Positions 46,387-55,536 of a DNA stretch of 64,000 bases are shown here, in pieces (position 1 is the stretch's first letter; each line of letters starts with the position of its first letter). Under the pieces are notes generated by a model. The model was not told where the DNA came from, ran no database searches, and was given only the letters and a program-made list of their open reading frames with translations. The stretch covers positions 43,796-107,795 of the forward strand of contig JAKAWR010000011.1 of NCBI GenBank assembly GCA_021816935.1, given 5' to 3'. A program made the translations under genes and the position numbers. The DNA comes from Actinomycetes bacterium. GTDB lineage: Bacteria; Actinomycetota; Acidimicrobiia; Acidimicrobiales; JAMCPL01.

Positions 46387-46743
46387 TCAGTCCGGCCAGA
46401 TGATCGACGAGATCGCGTCGAGGCGCAGCACGTCCTCCTGCGAACCTCGGACCTTGATCTCGCCTCGGAGATACTTGGCAACAGGGTTCAGGTCCCCCCA
46501 GAACATGTCGCAGAATGTCTCGGAATCCGTCATCACGACGATATCCGGGACGCCATCGTGTCCATCGCTGTACGATACGATTTCGCCGTGGTAAACCACC
46601 ATGGTGAAATCGACCGCGTTGTCCTCGCAGTGGAAATGAAGGGTCTTTGACCAGTCCTTCTGCATTTTCCTCAGCCGCTCGTTGCCGTTGCAGGTGACCT
46701 GGTAATCGGCCAGCGCCTCGCCGAGCTCGTCCCATCCTGCCAT
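46387..46743 (-). CDS. SCP2-domain protein
   Basis: A 118-residue protein resembling the SCP2/sterol-carrier fold: FTMVVYHGEI, PDIVVMTDSETFCDMFWGDL and YLRGEIKVRGSQED match the family pattern (segments quoted separately). These small proteins bind hydrophobic ligands or serve as domains of acetyltransferase-like enzymes. It ends 26 bases before the permease start, on the same strand. Confidence 0.75.
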   Translation of the reverse strand: MAGWDELGEALADYQVTCNGNERLRKMQKDWSKTLHFHCEDNAVDFTMVVYHGEIVSYSDGHDGVPDIVVMTDSETFCDMFWGDLNPVAKYLRGEIKVRGSQEDVLRLDAISSIIWPD

Positions 46744-46926
46744 GCCTATTCCTCCCGGTGACTCGAAACCCTCATCGCGGCGCCTCTACTCCCCAGCGCA
46801 CCTCCCAACGAATGAGCGTCTCAACGGACAGGAATGACGGGACGCTCGATAGCCCAATTGCCTGAGCACGATGGAAGATGCGGCCGGGAGCCTCGGTGGG
46901 CAGAGACGCCGGGGCTCTTGAACCGT

Positions 46927-48306
46927 TCATGGCCTCGCCGGCCGCCGCCGCTCTCGCCGGCTCGCCTCGATGGCCGGCCCCTTGCCCGCCAACATATCAG
47001 CCATCGCCGCCGACAACCCCTCCACGACGTACCCAATCTCTTCGGCGCCAACGACAAGCGACGGCATGATCCTCATAACGGAAGGCTCGTTACCCGAATA
47101 GATGGCGAGGATCCCGTGATCCGCCAAGTTGAACGAGAGCCGGGGCCCCATCGAGTCGTCCGACAGCTTGATTCCCGTCATCAAACCCCGACCCCGCACC
47201 TCGAGAACAGTGTCCGGGTATCGCGCCTTGACCTCCTCGAGCCCTGCGTGCAGAAGATCTCCCATGCGGGCTGCATTCGCCACGAGCTGCTCATCCTCTA
47301 TCACGTTGATCACAGTCATAGCCACAGCGCAGGCGAGGTCCGACCCGCCGAAAGTCGAGAGATGGATGAACGGGTTGGGTATAAGGAACTCACGGAGCTC
47401 TTCAGTGAAGATCGTGGCCGATATGGAAACCAGGGAGCCACCGAGCGACTTGGCCACGGTCATGATGTCGGGGACAACCCCCTCGTGTTCCGATGCAAAC
47501 CAGCGCCCGGTGCGACCGAATCCTGTCTGGATCTCGTCCAGGATCAGGAGCGCCCCATGCTCGTCGCAAGCTTTGCGAAGACCCTGGATGTAGCCGGGAG
47601 GAGGCACCCGCACTCCCCCCTCGCCCTGGATCGGCTCGACGATCATGGCCGCTGTCGCGTCGTCTATCGCCGTCTCTGCGACATCAAGATCACCGAACTC
47701 CACCCGGACAAAGGCTGGCATCAGCGGCTCAAATGCACTCTTGAAGGCGTCCCGGCCGGCGGCCGAAAGGGCGAATCCGGTGTGTCCGTGGTAGCCGTTG
47801 ACCGTGTGGACGATCTTCGGGCGCCCGCTCGACCCGCGTGCAAGCTTGAGCGCGAAGTCGACCGCCTCACCCCCGCCCGTGCCGAACATCACGCACGACA
47901 GGTCCCCCGGGGCAATCTCGGCGAGCTTCGCCGCAAGGTCAGCCTTCTCCCGGGAGAGCAGGAGGAAATTACCGTGGTCGAGTCGCTCCGCCGCCTCCTT
48001 CAACGCCTCCACGACCCTCGGATGCCGCCTGCCCACGTTGAACGATCCAGCCGACGTGAAGCAGTCAAGAAGCTTCCGGCCCTCCGAGTCGTATACCCAG
48101 GCACCCTCCCGCCGGCTCTCCAGAATATCGAGACCGGCCGCCTTCAGGACCCGCACCTTCTGCGGATTGACATGCCGAGCGAACCGATCGAGCACCGCGG
48201 CCTTCTCCAACGCCGCTACCCTGCCTGCACCCTCCGCATTCCCCACCCCGGCCTCATTCTCGCTCACGTGACCGGTCTCCGGTTTCACCTGCCCATAATT
48301 GCACAT
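46927..48306 (-). CDS. class III aminotransferase
   Basis: A fold-type I PLP enzyme of the ornithine/GABA/putrescine aminotransferase class, 459 residues. LLILDEIQTGFGRTG holds the cofactor-binding Asp and the PLP lysine is in TVAKSLGGS. The N-terminal 60 residues include a variable stretch; GTG at 48267 is an alternative start. The amino donor cannot be specified. It lies upstream of SCP2 and permease genes on the same strand. Confidence 0.9.
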   Translation of the reverse strand: MCNYGQVKPETGHVSENEAGVGNAEGAGRVAALEKAAVLDRFARHVNPQKVRVLKAAGLDILESRREGAWVYDSEGRKLLDCFTSAGSFNVGRRHPRVVEALKEAAERLDHGNFLLLSREKADLAAKLAEIAPGDLSCVMFGTGGGEAVDFALKLARGSSGRPKIVHTVNGYHGHTGFALSAAGRDAFKSAFEPLMPAFVRVEFGDLDVAETAIDDATAAMIVEPIQGEGGVRVPPPGYIQGLRKACDEHGALLILDEIQTGFGRTGRWFASEHEGVVPDIMTVAKSLGGSLVSISATIFTEELREFLIPNPFIHLSTFGGSDLACAVAMTVINVIEDEQLVANAARMGDLLHAGLEEVKARYPDTVLEVRGRGLMTGIKLSDDSMGPRLSFNLADHGILAIYSGNEPSVMRIMPSLVVGAEEIGYVVEGLSAAMADMLAGKGPAIEASRRERRRPARP

Positions 48307-48327
48307 CGAACTTACCGATGGATGCGC

Positions 48328-48645
48328 TTAGGTCAGAGCAAGGACGACCAGCGACGCTACGGTGGCAATGGCAAGCAGCGTCCAGACCCACCAGGGATGG
48401 ATCGTCGCGCATGGATCCCGGGGAAAGCGCGGCTTGGCGACACTGCAAGCCTCCCGCGGAAAGCGCTCCGCACGGGGAAGGCATAGCTCCCCGACTGGAT
48501 ACACTTCCCGGGGAAGGTACGCCGCATGGGTCAGGCTATTCTCGCAGGCGCTTGTCCGCCGGTTACTACCGGCCACGACTCTCACCGGAGGCAGCAGGGC
48601 AACCCTCTGCTCCTCCTCCTCGATCGACACCATCACCAGTGGCAT
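48328..48645 (-). CDS. small tail-anchored membrane protein divergent from lexA
   Basis: From the ATG at 48645 (AAGGAG spaced eight bases upstream) the product has 105 residues: an acidic start (MPLVMVSIEEEEQRV), a middle with repeated (Y/C)LPRE and FPRE/D units and several cysteines, and a C-terminal hydrophobic segment WWVWTLLAIATVASLVVLALT. It is not similar to a known family that I recognise. In mycobacteria and corynebacteria the gene divergent from lexA encodes an SOS-induced division inhibitor (ChiZ, DivS); this gene shares the position and membrane anchor but has no LysM domain. A role in the SOS response is inferred. Confidence 0.6.
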   Translation of the reverse strand: MPLVMVSIEEEEQRVALLPPVRVVAGSNRRTSACENSLTHAAYLPREVYPVGELCLPRAERFPREACSVAKPRFPRDPCATIHPWWVWTLLAIATVASLVVLALT

Positions 48646-48746
48646 GACCATTCTCCTTTCGTGCCGAAGTTCATACGCATACCTCCATCCCGAACCCATC
48701 ATCGGCCAGGGGTGTATACCAATAGTACACCTGTTCGCTCCCATAA

Positions 48747-48760
48747 CGAACTAATGTTTG
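48747..48760. promoter_or_regulatory. probable LexA-binding SOS box
   Basis: CGAACTAATGTTTG matches the actinobacterial LexA palindrome CGAAC-N4-GTTCG with one mismatch. It lies in the divergent region between lexA (start 48901) and the small membrane protein gene (start 48645), so it could control both. Confidence 0.65.
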
Positions 48761-48900
48761 CAATTGCCCTTCCCACCTGGTAGATTCATGGCAGAAAGGT
48801 GCAACCCCCCGCGTGAGCACGTTGCCCCTCGGAATCCGGGGCGCGACGGGCGCCAGGTCCGCAAAGACAACGCCCATCACTCAGAGAAAAGGAGGACTCC

Positions 48901-49557
48901 GTGGTACAAGCTTTGACGCCGAGACGAAAGGCCATCCTCGACTTCATTGTCGAGTACTCCCGCAAGAAGGGATACCCGCCGTCAGTCAGAGAAATCTGCA
49001 GCTCCCAGGACATAGCCTCGCCTTCCACGGTTCAGGCTCACCTTCGCCTGCTCGAGAGCGAGGGCTACGTGCAGCGGGACCCCACCAAGCCGAGAGCACT
49101 GCAGGTCTATTACAAGAGCGGCACCGAGAGGGACGGCGACCGGCACGGTGCATCTGTGAGGGATGAGATCGCAGGGGTCCGGGAGGTCCCGGTAGTGGGC
49201 GACGTCGCTGCGGGAACCGGGGTCCTTGCAGACCAGAACATATCCGAGCTCCTGCCCCTGCCTGAACGTTTCGCTGGCTCGGGAGAGCTCTTCTCGCTCC
49301 AGGTCCGAGGGGACTCAATGATCGAAGCCGGCATCCTCGACGGGGACTACGTGGTGGTGCGCAAGCAACCGTACGCCGAGAACGGCGAGATCGTGGTGGC
49401 CGGCGTACCCGGTGAGGAGGCAACGGTCAAGTCCTACACGGCCCAGCACGGCAAGGTGGTCCTTCGGCCGGCCAACTCTCACATGTCTCCCATGATCCTC
49501 GCTCCCGGGGACGTGACCATCTACGGAAAGGTAGTGTCCCTGCTGCGAAGGCTTTGA
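48901..49557 (+). CDS. lexA: LexA repressor
   Basis: LexA represses SOS genes and self-cleaves when RecA is activated. The 218-residue protein has an N-terminal winged helix (PPSVREICSSQDIASPSTVQ), the cleavage site A104-G105 in DVAAGTGV, catalytic S139 in VRGDSM and K177 in EATVKS. The GTG start has GGAGG five bases upstream. The 3' end overlaps the convergent transporter gene by 37 bases. A candidate LexA box lies upstream. Confidence 0.96.
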   Translation: MVQALTPRRKAILDFIVEYSRKKGYPPSVREICSSQDIASPSTVQAHLRLLESEGYVQRDPTKPRALQVYYKSGTERDGDRHGASVRDEIAGVREVPVVGDVAAGTGVLADQNISELLPLPERFAGSGELFSLQVRGDSMIEAGILDGDYVVVRKQPYAENGEIVVAGVPGEEATVKSYTAQHGKVVLRPANSHMSPMILAPGDVTIYGKVVSLLRRL

Positions 49558-50732
49558 GCGGCACTACGCCCAGCGCTCTCTGGCTGCGGTGCCGGAGGCC
49601 TGCGGGGGATCTTACGTAGCTCGCCGGCGAGCGAGCCCATTCCGGCCACTCCTACAACGATCACTACGAGCAGGAACGGCAGGCCGATGTGATCGAGGTT
49701 GTGGACGTGGACACCCGACGATATGCTCCACCCCGCCAGATCCGGAAACGCCACCCCGAAGAGCCCTGCCAACACAAAGGCGACACCACCTACTCCGAGA
49801 GTGCGCCACGCGACCGTTAGCCCCAGCCTGCGGGTAATAGCCGGCGGCGCTCCTCGCTGGCGGACGAGCCACCCCACGAGTACGCCGATCATGACCTGCA
49901 CTACCGTCGTCCCGAGACCGAAAAGCGCCCCTGGCACCCATCCCCAGAAGGCCGACGGCATCGCGGGTGCCAGCACTGTATATACAATTGCAGCGAAGGC
50001 TCCGAAGCCCCACCCGGCAATGAACCCGTGAAGTGCAGGCATCCACCATCGTGGGTCCGCTAGATCCGGCTCCCCGCACTCCTCGCAGCGATCCGCGCTC
50101 CAGTGCGGAAAATCCGCCAGCGAGACACCGCCGTGAGGATGAGCATGTAGGTGTGCGTGGGAATGCGCCTGCACGTGTAAACCTTCGGGATCGACCGGCA
50201 AGTCCGACCGGTACGGATCGCCCTGAGCGTGTGACCGGTACGGATCGGTCTGGATGGTCACACCTCGAGACCCGGATGCCTCGTTGGCACCCGGCAGCGT
50301 AGCGCCTCTGGCCCCAACCAGGCCGCTGATCCTGTGCAAATGAACGTCAAGGTGCCAGGGGAGGCGCCCCCCCCGAACGTAGCGCGCAGCCCACACCATC
50401 GCGACACCCACAATCACGTAAATGATGTAGTCCTGGCGTGATCCAACCGTCAGGAACCGTGACAACGCCAGGTATGCAAGCTCGCTTGCGAGCGCTCGCT
50501 GCAGCGTGAACGCAGCCGAATAAACCAGTGCATTACGCATGCCGGCCCGGCTGGAATACCCGCCCACCGCGTAGGAGAAGGTGATCGGCCAGGTGTGCTC
50601 ATCCGGCGTTATCCCATGCACCATGCCGAGAAGGAACGCTGTCAACAGCGTGGCCGGTATGGCAATGCCAACATGGGGGTTCCAGAGGTTCAAGCCGAGC
50701 ACATGGCCTCCGGCGACCATAGCAACCATCAT
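49521..50732 (-). CDS. multi-pass membrane protein, probable metal transporter with His-rich loop
   Basis: A 403-residue membrane protein with about seven or eight helices. An early helix contains HGITPDEHTW, resembling the H-x4-D-H metal site of nickel/cobalt transporters. A central loop is rich in His (VQAHSHAHLHAHPHGG) and includes CEEC. A repeated DPYRS unit also lies in this loop. Metal efflux or uptake is a reasonable inference but the family is not certain. Its start overlaps the upstream metallo-beta-lactamase gene by four bases, so it ends a three-gene operon. Confidence 0.65.
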   Translation of the reverse strand: MMVAMVAGGHVLGLNLWNPHVGIAIPATLLTAFLLGMVHGITPDEHTWPITFSYAVGGYSSRAGMRNALVYSAAFTLQRALASELAYLALSRFLTVGSRQDYIIYVIVGVAMVWAARYVRGGRLPWHLDVHLHRISGLVGARGATLPGANEASGSRGVTIQTDPYRSHAQGDPYRSDLPVDPEGLHVQAHSHAHLHAHPHGGVSLADFPHWSADRCEECGEPDLADPRWWMPALHGFIAGWGFGAFAAIVYTVLAPAMPSAFWGWVPGALFGLGTTVVQVMIGVLVGWLVRQRGAPPAITRRLGLTVAWRTLGVGGVAFVLAGLFGVAFPDLAGWSISSGVHVHNLDHIGLPFLLVVIVVGVAGMGSLAGELRKIPRRPPAPQPESAGRSAAQSLRSRDTTFP

Positions 50733-51691
50733 ACCGGCGTTGATGCGCCGTCCGATCCCGGAACCGCTCTGGTTTCGAGGAAGCGGCGGAATCCCGCGGC
50801 ATTCGAGTGAACGCCGTTCAACGTCTCCATCTTCTTCGTCACTGATGGGTCCGCACCCGTAGTGCCGACAGCGAACTCACTTGTGAAGGCCGCTGCAATG
50901 TCCTCACCGCTCCTGTAGGCAGCTTCCGCTACCCGAGCCCACGCCCGAAGCACCTCTTCGGCCTCTACGAGCGCCTCTTCGGGATCTCCGGGAAGCAGGC
51001 CGTAGTGGGCCAGCGCCACGCCGGACGGGCGTCGCGTCCCGAACTTCCGGAGCGACTCGAGCGCCAGGCCGAGGTCGAAATCGGGCGGCGGGGTGGCCGG
51101 CCTCAGCACTCCCCCGTCGGGAAGCTTTACCCCGACGGCGTCCCCGGCGAAAATGATCCCGCTCACCGAATCGTGCAGGGCCACATGGTGTTTCGCATGA
51201 CCGGGTGAATCGACGGCCGTCAGGACCCGACCTCCTCCCAGAGGGATCTCTTCACCGTCGGGCAGAACACGAAGCCGAGCTGCCTCGGTCGGTACCATCC
51301 TTCCGTAGAGTGAGTCGAGAAGCGAACCATAGACGCGGGACGCCGACGAGATCAGGCGCTCCGGATCGGCGAGGTGCCGAGCGCCCTTTTCGTGAACGTA
51401 CACTGTCGCACCTGGGAAAGCCGCCGCAACGTCGCCAACGCCACCTGCGTGGTCCAGGTGTATATGCGTGACGGCCACCCCGGCAAGGTCGCCCGCTCCC
51501 ACCCCGAGATCCCCCAATGCGCCAAGCAATGTCCCGACGGAGGACTGCGATCCCGTCTCGATGAGAACGGGCGCCGCTCCCTCGATCAGATACCCCGCCG
51601 TGACACGCTCCCACCCCCCGAGCAGCGTATCGATCTCGATAACGCCCTCTGCGATCCGCCCTGTATGCGGTACGCCGTCACCGCCTGCCAT
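50729..51691 (-). CDS. metallo-beta-lactamase fold hydrolase
   Basis: A 320-residue MBL-fold enzyme with the metal motif THIHLDHAG near residue 77, later ligands in DSPGHAKHH and FAGDAVG. The family includes thioesterases, glyoxalases and lactonases; lack of extra domains leaves the substrate open. It overlaps the dehydrogenase stop (one base) and the transporter start (four bases), so the three genes are likely co-translated. Confidence 0.85.
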   Translation of the reverse strand: MAGGDGVPHTGRIAEGVIEIDTLLGGWERVTAGYLIEGAAPVLIETGSQSSVGTLLGALGDLGVGAGDLAGVAVTHIHLDHAGGVGDVAAAFPGATVYVHEKGARHLADPERLISSASRVYGSLLDSLYGRMVPTEAARLRVLPDGEEIPLGGGRVLTAVDSPGHAKHHVALHDSVSGIIFAGDAVGVKLPDGGVLRPATPPPDFDLGLALESLRKFGTRRPSGVALAHYGLLPGDPEEALVEAEEVLRAWARVAEAAYRSGEDIAAAFTSEFAVGTTGADPSVTKKMETLNGVHSNAAGFRRFLETRAVPGSDGASTPV

Positions 51692-52740
51692 CAGGCCCCG
51701 CCCACTTCGATCACCACCTTCACATCGTCCGGCTTGCGCTCGAACGCATCAGCGAAACGATCCATGGGCACCCGTCTCGTCACGAGACCCGAGAGCCAGT
51801 CCCGGCCTGCCGCAGCCAATGCCTTTGCGCCGGCCTCGTAATGGCGTCTGTTGGCATTGACCGACCCGACTACCACCTCGTTCTCGAGCACCATCGACCT
51901 GTTCAGGAGGCCCGCATCCACGTCGATGGATCTCCCTCCGGAAGATACGCCGGTCAAGCACAGTACGCCGCCGGGTGCCATGTGCTCCATAGCGTCGAAC
52001 ACCAGAGAGCCCACTCCCGTGCACTCGATCACCACGTCCGGGTGATCGCACGCCTGCGAAACCTCTCCGGTGTGGTAATGCGCACCGAGATCTTCCACCA
52101 GCTTCGGTTTGAGCCCACCGGTCACCTGATCAATGACATGAACCTCCAAGCCCATCTGAACGCCGATCAACGCAGCCAGCAGCCCGATCGGGCCGGCACC
52201 AGTGACGCATGCTATCTTCGGCTCGAACACGGCCCTCGATCCGGTCCTCATCACCTGCTCCCACCCCTTGGCCACGACGCTTGCGGGCTCCAGGAGTACT
52301 CCAAGCGTGCCGAGGGCGGGATCCACCTTGACAAGGTACTCGGGCTCTATCCGGTAATACTCGGAACAGTACCCGTCTCTCTCCTTGATCCCGTGCTCTA
52401 CATACTGGCCATTCCTACAGAAATCCCACTCCCCGGCCGCGCAGTTGCTACACGGCACCGGATCGGGCCTCCTGACGATACCCACCACCGCGTCGCCCGC
52501 CACGAACCCCGAACCGGCCGGCGCGTCGGCGACCCGCCCAAGCGATTCATGGCCGATCGTCAGCCATTCCCGGCCCGGAGGAGCCCACCCGTAAAGCCCG
52601 GAAACTATCTCCATATCGGTTCCGCAGACTCCGACGGCAAGCGTCTCCACGAGAACCGATCCGTCCCCTGCGGTCGGTTCCGCTACGTCGCGGGCTGCCA
52701 GTGACCCGGCCTTCCCCGGTACAACAGTAAGTGCCTTCAT
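51691..52740 (-). CDS. zinc-dependent alcohol/glucose dehydrogenase
   Basis: A medium-chain dehydrogenase of 349 residues. Catalytic zinc ligands are in GVCGTDMEI and GHES; a structural zinc site is suggested by CSNCAAGEWDFC. The Rossmann domain contains VTGAGPIGLLAAL. It resembles glucose 1-dehydrogenases of archaeal and actinobacterial type (residues GTDMEI, RNGQYVEHGIKERDGYCSEYY region). A nonphosphorylative sugar oxidation role is plausible. First gene of an operon with the MBL and transporter genes. Confidence 0.85.
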   Translation of the reverse strand: MKALTVVPGKAGSLAARDVAEPTAGDGSVLVETLAVGVCGTDMEIVSGLYGWAPPGREWLTIGHESLGRVADAPAGSGFVAGDAVVGIVRRPDPVPCSNCAAGEWDFCRNGQYVEHGIKERDGYCSEYYRIEPEYLVKVDPALGTLGVLLEPASVVAKGWEQVMRTGSRAVFEPKIACVTGAGPIGLLAALIGVQMGLEVHVIDQVTGGLKPKLVEDLGAHYHTGEVSQACDHPDVVIECTGVGSLVFDAMEHMAPGGVLCLTGVSSGGRSIDVDAGLLNRSMVLENEVVVGSVNANRRHYEAGAKALAAAGRDWLSGLVTRRVPMDRFADAFERKPDDVKVVIEVGGA

Positions 52741-52992
52741 CGTCTCTCCTTACCTCGTGCGGTCCACGGGCTCGCCTCCCACACGCGGCCACGGTCCCGC
52801 TTCCGGTTCACAAGCCGGCAACTCCGACAATGAACGTCAGGGTGCCAGGGAAGACGCCACCTGCCGCCGCCACGTTCGCTAGGCTCCGCCCGGGGATCGC
52901 CATCCCTACGATCGCCTACACCGTGAAATCATGGCAGAACGCCCGCCTGATGATGATATTACGCTATCGGTTGGCAGGCTCCGTGCTCTCTT

Positions 52993-55536
52993 TCAGCGCA
53001 GGTACCTCCGCCGCCAGGCCTCGGCCGCGAACGTCAGGCAGGCGAGCACGCCGATGATCGTAAGTGCCAGGCCCGCGTTGCCGGGCGCCGTCGAGCCGTA
53101 TACCAGTTCTACATGTGTCGTGCGCGGAACCACCACCATCAGATTCGGGGCAACTCGCCATGGGCCAGCGGCGCCCACCGCGTGCCAGGCTGGGAAGTAG
53201 GAGATATCGACAACGACGGGCACGCCAGGGCGGGATACGTCAAAACTGACCGAAGCCTGCCCCATCCGGATATGGCGGACCTTATCGGCCGGCAACCGGG
53301 CGCTGCCGGCCAGGCCGGTCCCGCCGGCCGCCTCGCTGCCGCCGAGGGCGCCCGGACTCCCCGATGCGCCGAGACCACCCACCCCGCCGCTGTCACCGGG
53401 AGCCCCCCCCACGCCGGCGTCGTCCTCGCCCGCCAGCAGCGCCTCTTCACTCTCCCGGGGAAAACTCGCCGGCCCGCCGGCAGCAATATAGCGCTTCTGA
53501 AGTGACGGCGTGAGGAACCACGGGACAGCTACGTTCAGCCACGACGACTGCGATGCCCCCGCGCCACGGATCACAGTGGGGTATTCTCTCAACGGCTTTA
53601 CCCGCGTGGCACCATGCACCAGGTAGATATGCCAGGTCGTGTTGACGGTGTTGCCCAGGTATCCGGTCGACCATGGGCCGCTGACTCCGATAAGAGTCAG
53701 CAACCGGTCTGCGGCCGCCTGCCGGTTGACCCCCTTCGACGAAACGAGCAGGTACCTCACCCCCAGTACCTGCAGTTGCTCGACCGCGAGTGGGACGTCC
53801 GGCGATCCGTAGGGAAGACCGGTCATGGCCTCCGACGGGGTCGGCGAGATCTCTGCCTGGTTAAGCAGGTAGAACGGCGTAGTCGGTGAGGACTCGAGCA
53901 GCAAGCCCCCGAGAGAACCCACGCACCCGCTCGTAAAGAACGGGATCGCCATCATCGAATCCGTCGTACCGAACCGGTTGAGATCAGGCGAGTACTCCCA
54001 CATGGCGTTCCCGCATCCATACCTGTGTCCCAGCCGCTTGAGCTCTGCCATCAGCGACGAGAACTCCGGCCATCCCTGCTTTGCCTGGTACCCCGAATAA
54101 TTCCAATCCGCCCAGCCGGGAACGTTACTTGCCCCCACGTGAAACCCAAGTAGGTCCACATTGCCCGATCCCGCAACAAGAGGCGGTATCACCACGCCGA
54201 AGCTGACGACAGCTGCCATGAGCGGTACAAGAAGCCCGGAGACATGCCTGCCCGGCGTTCTTGGCTGCCGGTAGGGCTGCACCCCGTAGCGCTCGCCGTC
54301 TTCGGCTGGGAAATGCGCGGGAAGCCGGATCCGGGAAGAGCGCAGGCGCCACCGCCCGGGCCTGCATCGCGGGCGATCACGCTGGCGCCGCCACAGGGCC
54401 GCCATCATCAAGCCGGCTTCGGCAATCGCATATCCTGCCACGAGATACACGCTGAGGAACCACGGTGGTAGCAGTCTGGCGTTCCAGAGGTTGGCCTGCG
54501 GATCGATGCGAAACCCGGCAGCAAAAGCGGCCCCAACAATCCCGAGGGCGATGATCGGCTTGGACCGCTTGACGCAGGCAATGACGAACCCGGCCGCTGC
54601 CAGCACCACTGCCCACAGATCCGCGCGTGGGAGGATCGCCGTCAGGTAGTTGTGCTCGTTCTGGTAGCGCATGTTCGCCGCATAGCCCCGGTAGACGACG
54701 AACGGCACCTCCCAGAAAGCCGCCAGCAACGCCCCCGTTGCGGAAACCGTGACGAGCCACCAGATCCTGCGCTTCAACCCTGGGCCCGGTTCGCCATAGC
54801 TGCGTTCCCCGCTTGAACGGCGTGGCCGCACCAGAAGATCGACGAGGAGCACGGCTACGATGCCAAAGGCAATGTAGAGGGCAGCGACGATATGGCTGAG
54901 CACCACACCCGCCAGCACCAGGGCGGTCACCGCTCTGTACCGGCCGGCCTTCAGCACCCTGAAACAGAGCCCGAGTGCAAGTAGGGCAAGCATCATGCCA
55001 AATGAGTAGGAGTACTCGCCCGCATAGGTGGAAAGAAGATTTCCCCCCAGTATCGTAAAGGTCTGGTCGAACACGAAGGGCAGCGCAAAGAGCGCAAGGA
55101 CTGTAGGCCGCGGATGCTCCAGTCCTGACAGCCTGCCGAAGGCGTACGCCGCCAGAGGCATCAGTAGCGGGCCGGAGAGGGTGGCGAGCTTGAACGCGAC
55201 GTTGAAGGACATGAAGTGGCTCGCGACCGCAACGAGGAGATCGGGCAGAACGAAGTAGTACGTATAAAGCGGCATCCCGTCGAACCATCCCGGTAGCCAT
55301 CCGGTCAGTTGGAAGTGGGGCAGCAAGTGCCCCGCCAGGTAGGACGCTGCCACGATGTGAGCCCCCGTATCGCCGCCGGTGTCCACGGTCCCCGAGAGAA
55401 CGAGGCCCGGATGGGCCGATAGGTTCACCACGGCAACAGCGCCCGCAACGAGGATGGCCGTGACGAACTTCTGGGCCTTGATCATGCTACCCGGGGCGAT
55501 GTCGCTTGGGGGGTCATCATCCGGCGGGCTCATCAC
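52993..55536 (-). CDS. large polytopic membrane protein, GT-C glycosyltransferase-like
   Basis: An 847-residue membrane protein with about 12 helices. The first luminal loop contains DTGGDTGAHIV, an acidic motif reminiscent of the catalytic loop of GT-C polyprenyl-phosphate-sugar transferases, followed by GWLPGWFDGMPLYTYYF. A large extracytoplasmic C-terminal region (about 440-800) ends with a Gly-rich insertion (GDSGGVGGLGASGSPGALGG) and a final helix. It resembles membrane proteins annotated as 6-pyruvoyl-tetrahydropterin-synthase-related or YfhO-like, but the function is not shown. It directly follows the CPBP protease gene. Confidence 0.6.
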   Translation of the reverse strand: MMSPPDDDPPSDIAPGSMIKAQKFVTAILVAGAVAVVNLSAHPGLVLSGTVDTGGDTGAHIVAASYLAGHLLPHFQLTGWLPGWFDGMPLYTYYFVLPDLLVAVASHFMSFNVAFKLATLSGPLLMPLAAYAFGRLSGLEHPRPTVLALFALPFVFDQTFTILGGNLLSTYAGEYSYSFGMMLALLALGLCFRVLKAGRYRAVTALVLAGVVLSHIVAALYIAFGIVAVLLVDLLVRPRRSSGERSYGEPGPGLKRRIWWLVTVSATGALLAAFWEVPFVVYRGYAANMRYQNEHNYLTAILPRADLWAVVLAAAGFVIACVKRSKPIIALGIVGAAFAAGFRIDPQANLWNARLLPPWFLSVYLVAGYAIAEAGLMMAALWRRQRDRPRCRPGRWRLRSSRIRLPAHFPAEDGERYGVQPYRQPRTPGRHVSGLLVPLMAAVVSFGVVIPPLVAGSGNVDLLGFHVGASNVPGWADWNYSGYQAKQGWPEFSSLMAELKRLGHRYGCGNAMWEYSPDLNRFGTTDSMMAIPFFTSGCVGSLGGLLLESSPTTPFYLLNQAEISPTPSEAMTGLPYGSPDVPLAVEQLQVLGVRYLLVSSKGVNRQAAADRLLTLIGVSGPWSTGYLGNTVNTTWHIYLVHGATRVKPLREYPTVIRGAGASQSSWLNVAVPWFLTPSLQKRYIAAGGPASFPRESEEALLAGEDDAGVGGAPGDSGGVGGLGASGSPGALGGSEAAGGTGLAGSARLPADKVRHIRMGQASVSFDVSRPGVPVVVDISYFPAWHAVGAAGPWRVAPNLMVVVPRTTHVELVYGSTAPGNAGLALTIIGVLACLTFAAEAWRRRYLR

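Noticed and set aside
48789..48917. 42-codon frame (MAERCNPPREH start) overlapping the lexA start
   Set aside because: No ribosome-binding sequence precedes it, it overlaps lexA in another frame, and its composition is not gene-like.
52741..52992. Short minus-strand frame beginning MAIPGRSLANV upstream of the dehydrogenase
   Set aside because: Only 31 codons, a weak ribosome site, and competing open frames on the other strand; the region is left as non-coding with nothing certain in it.
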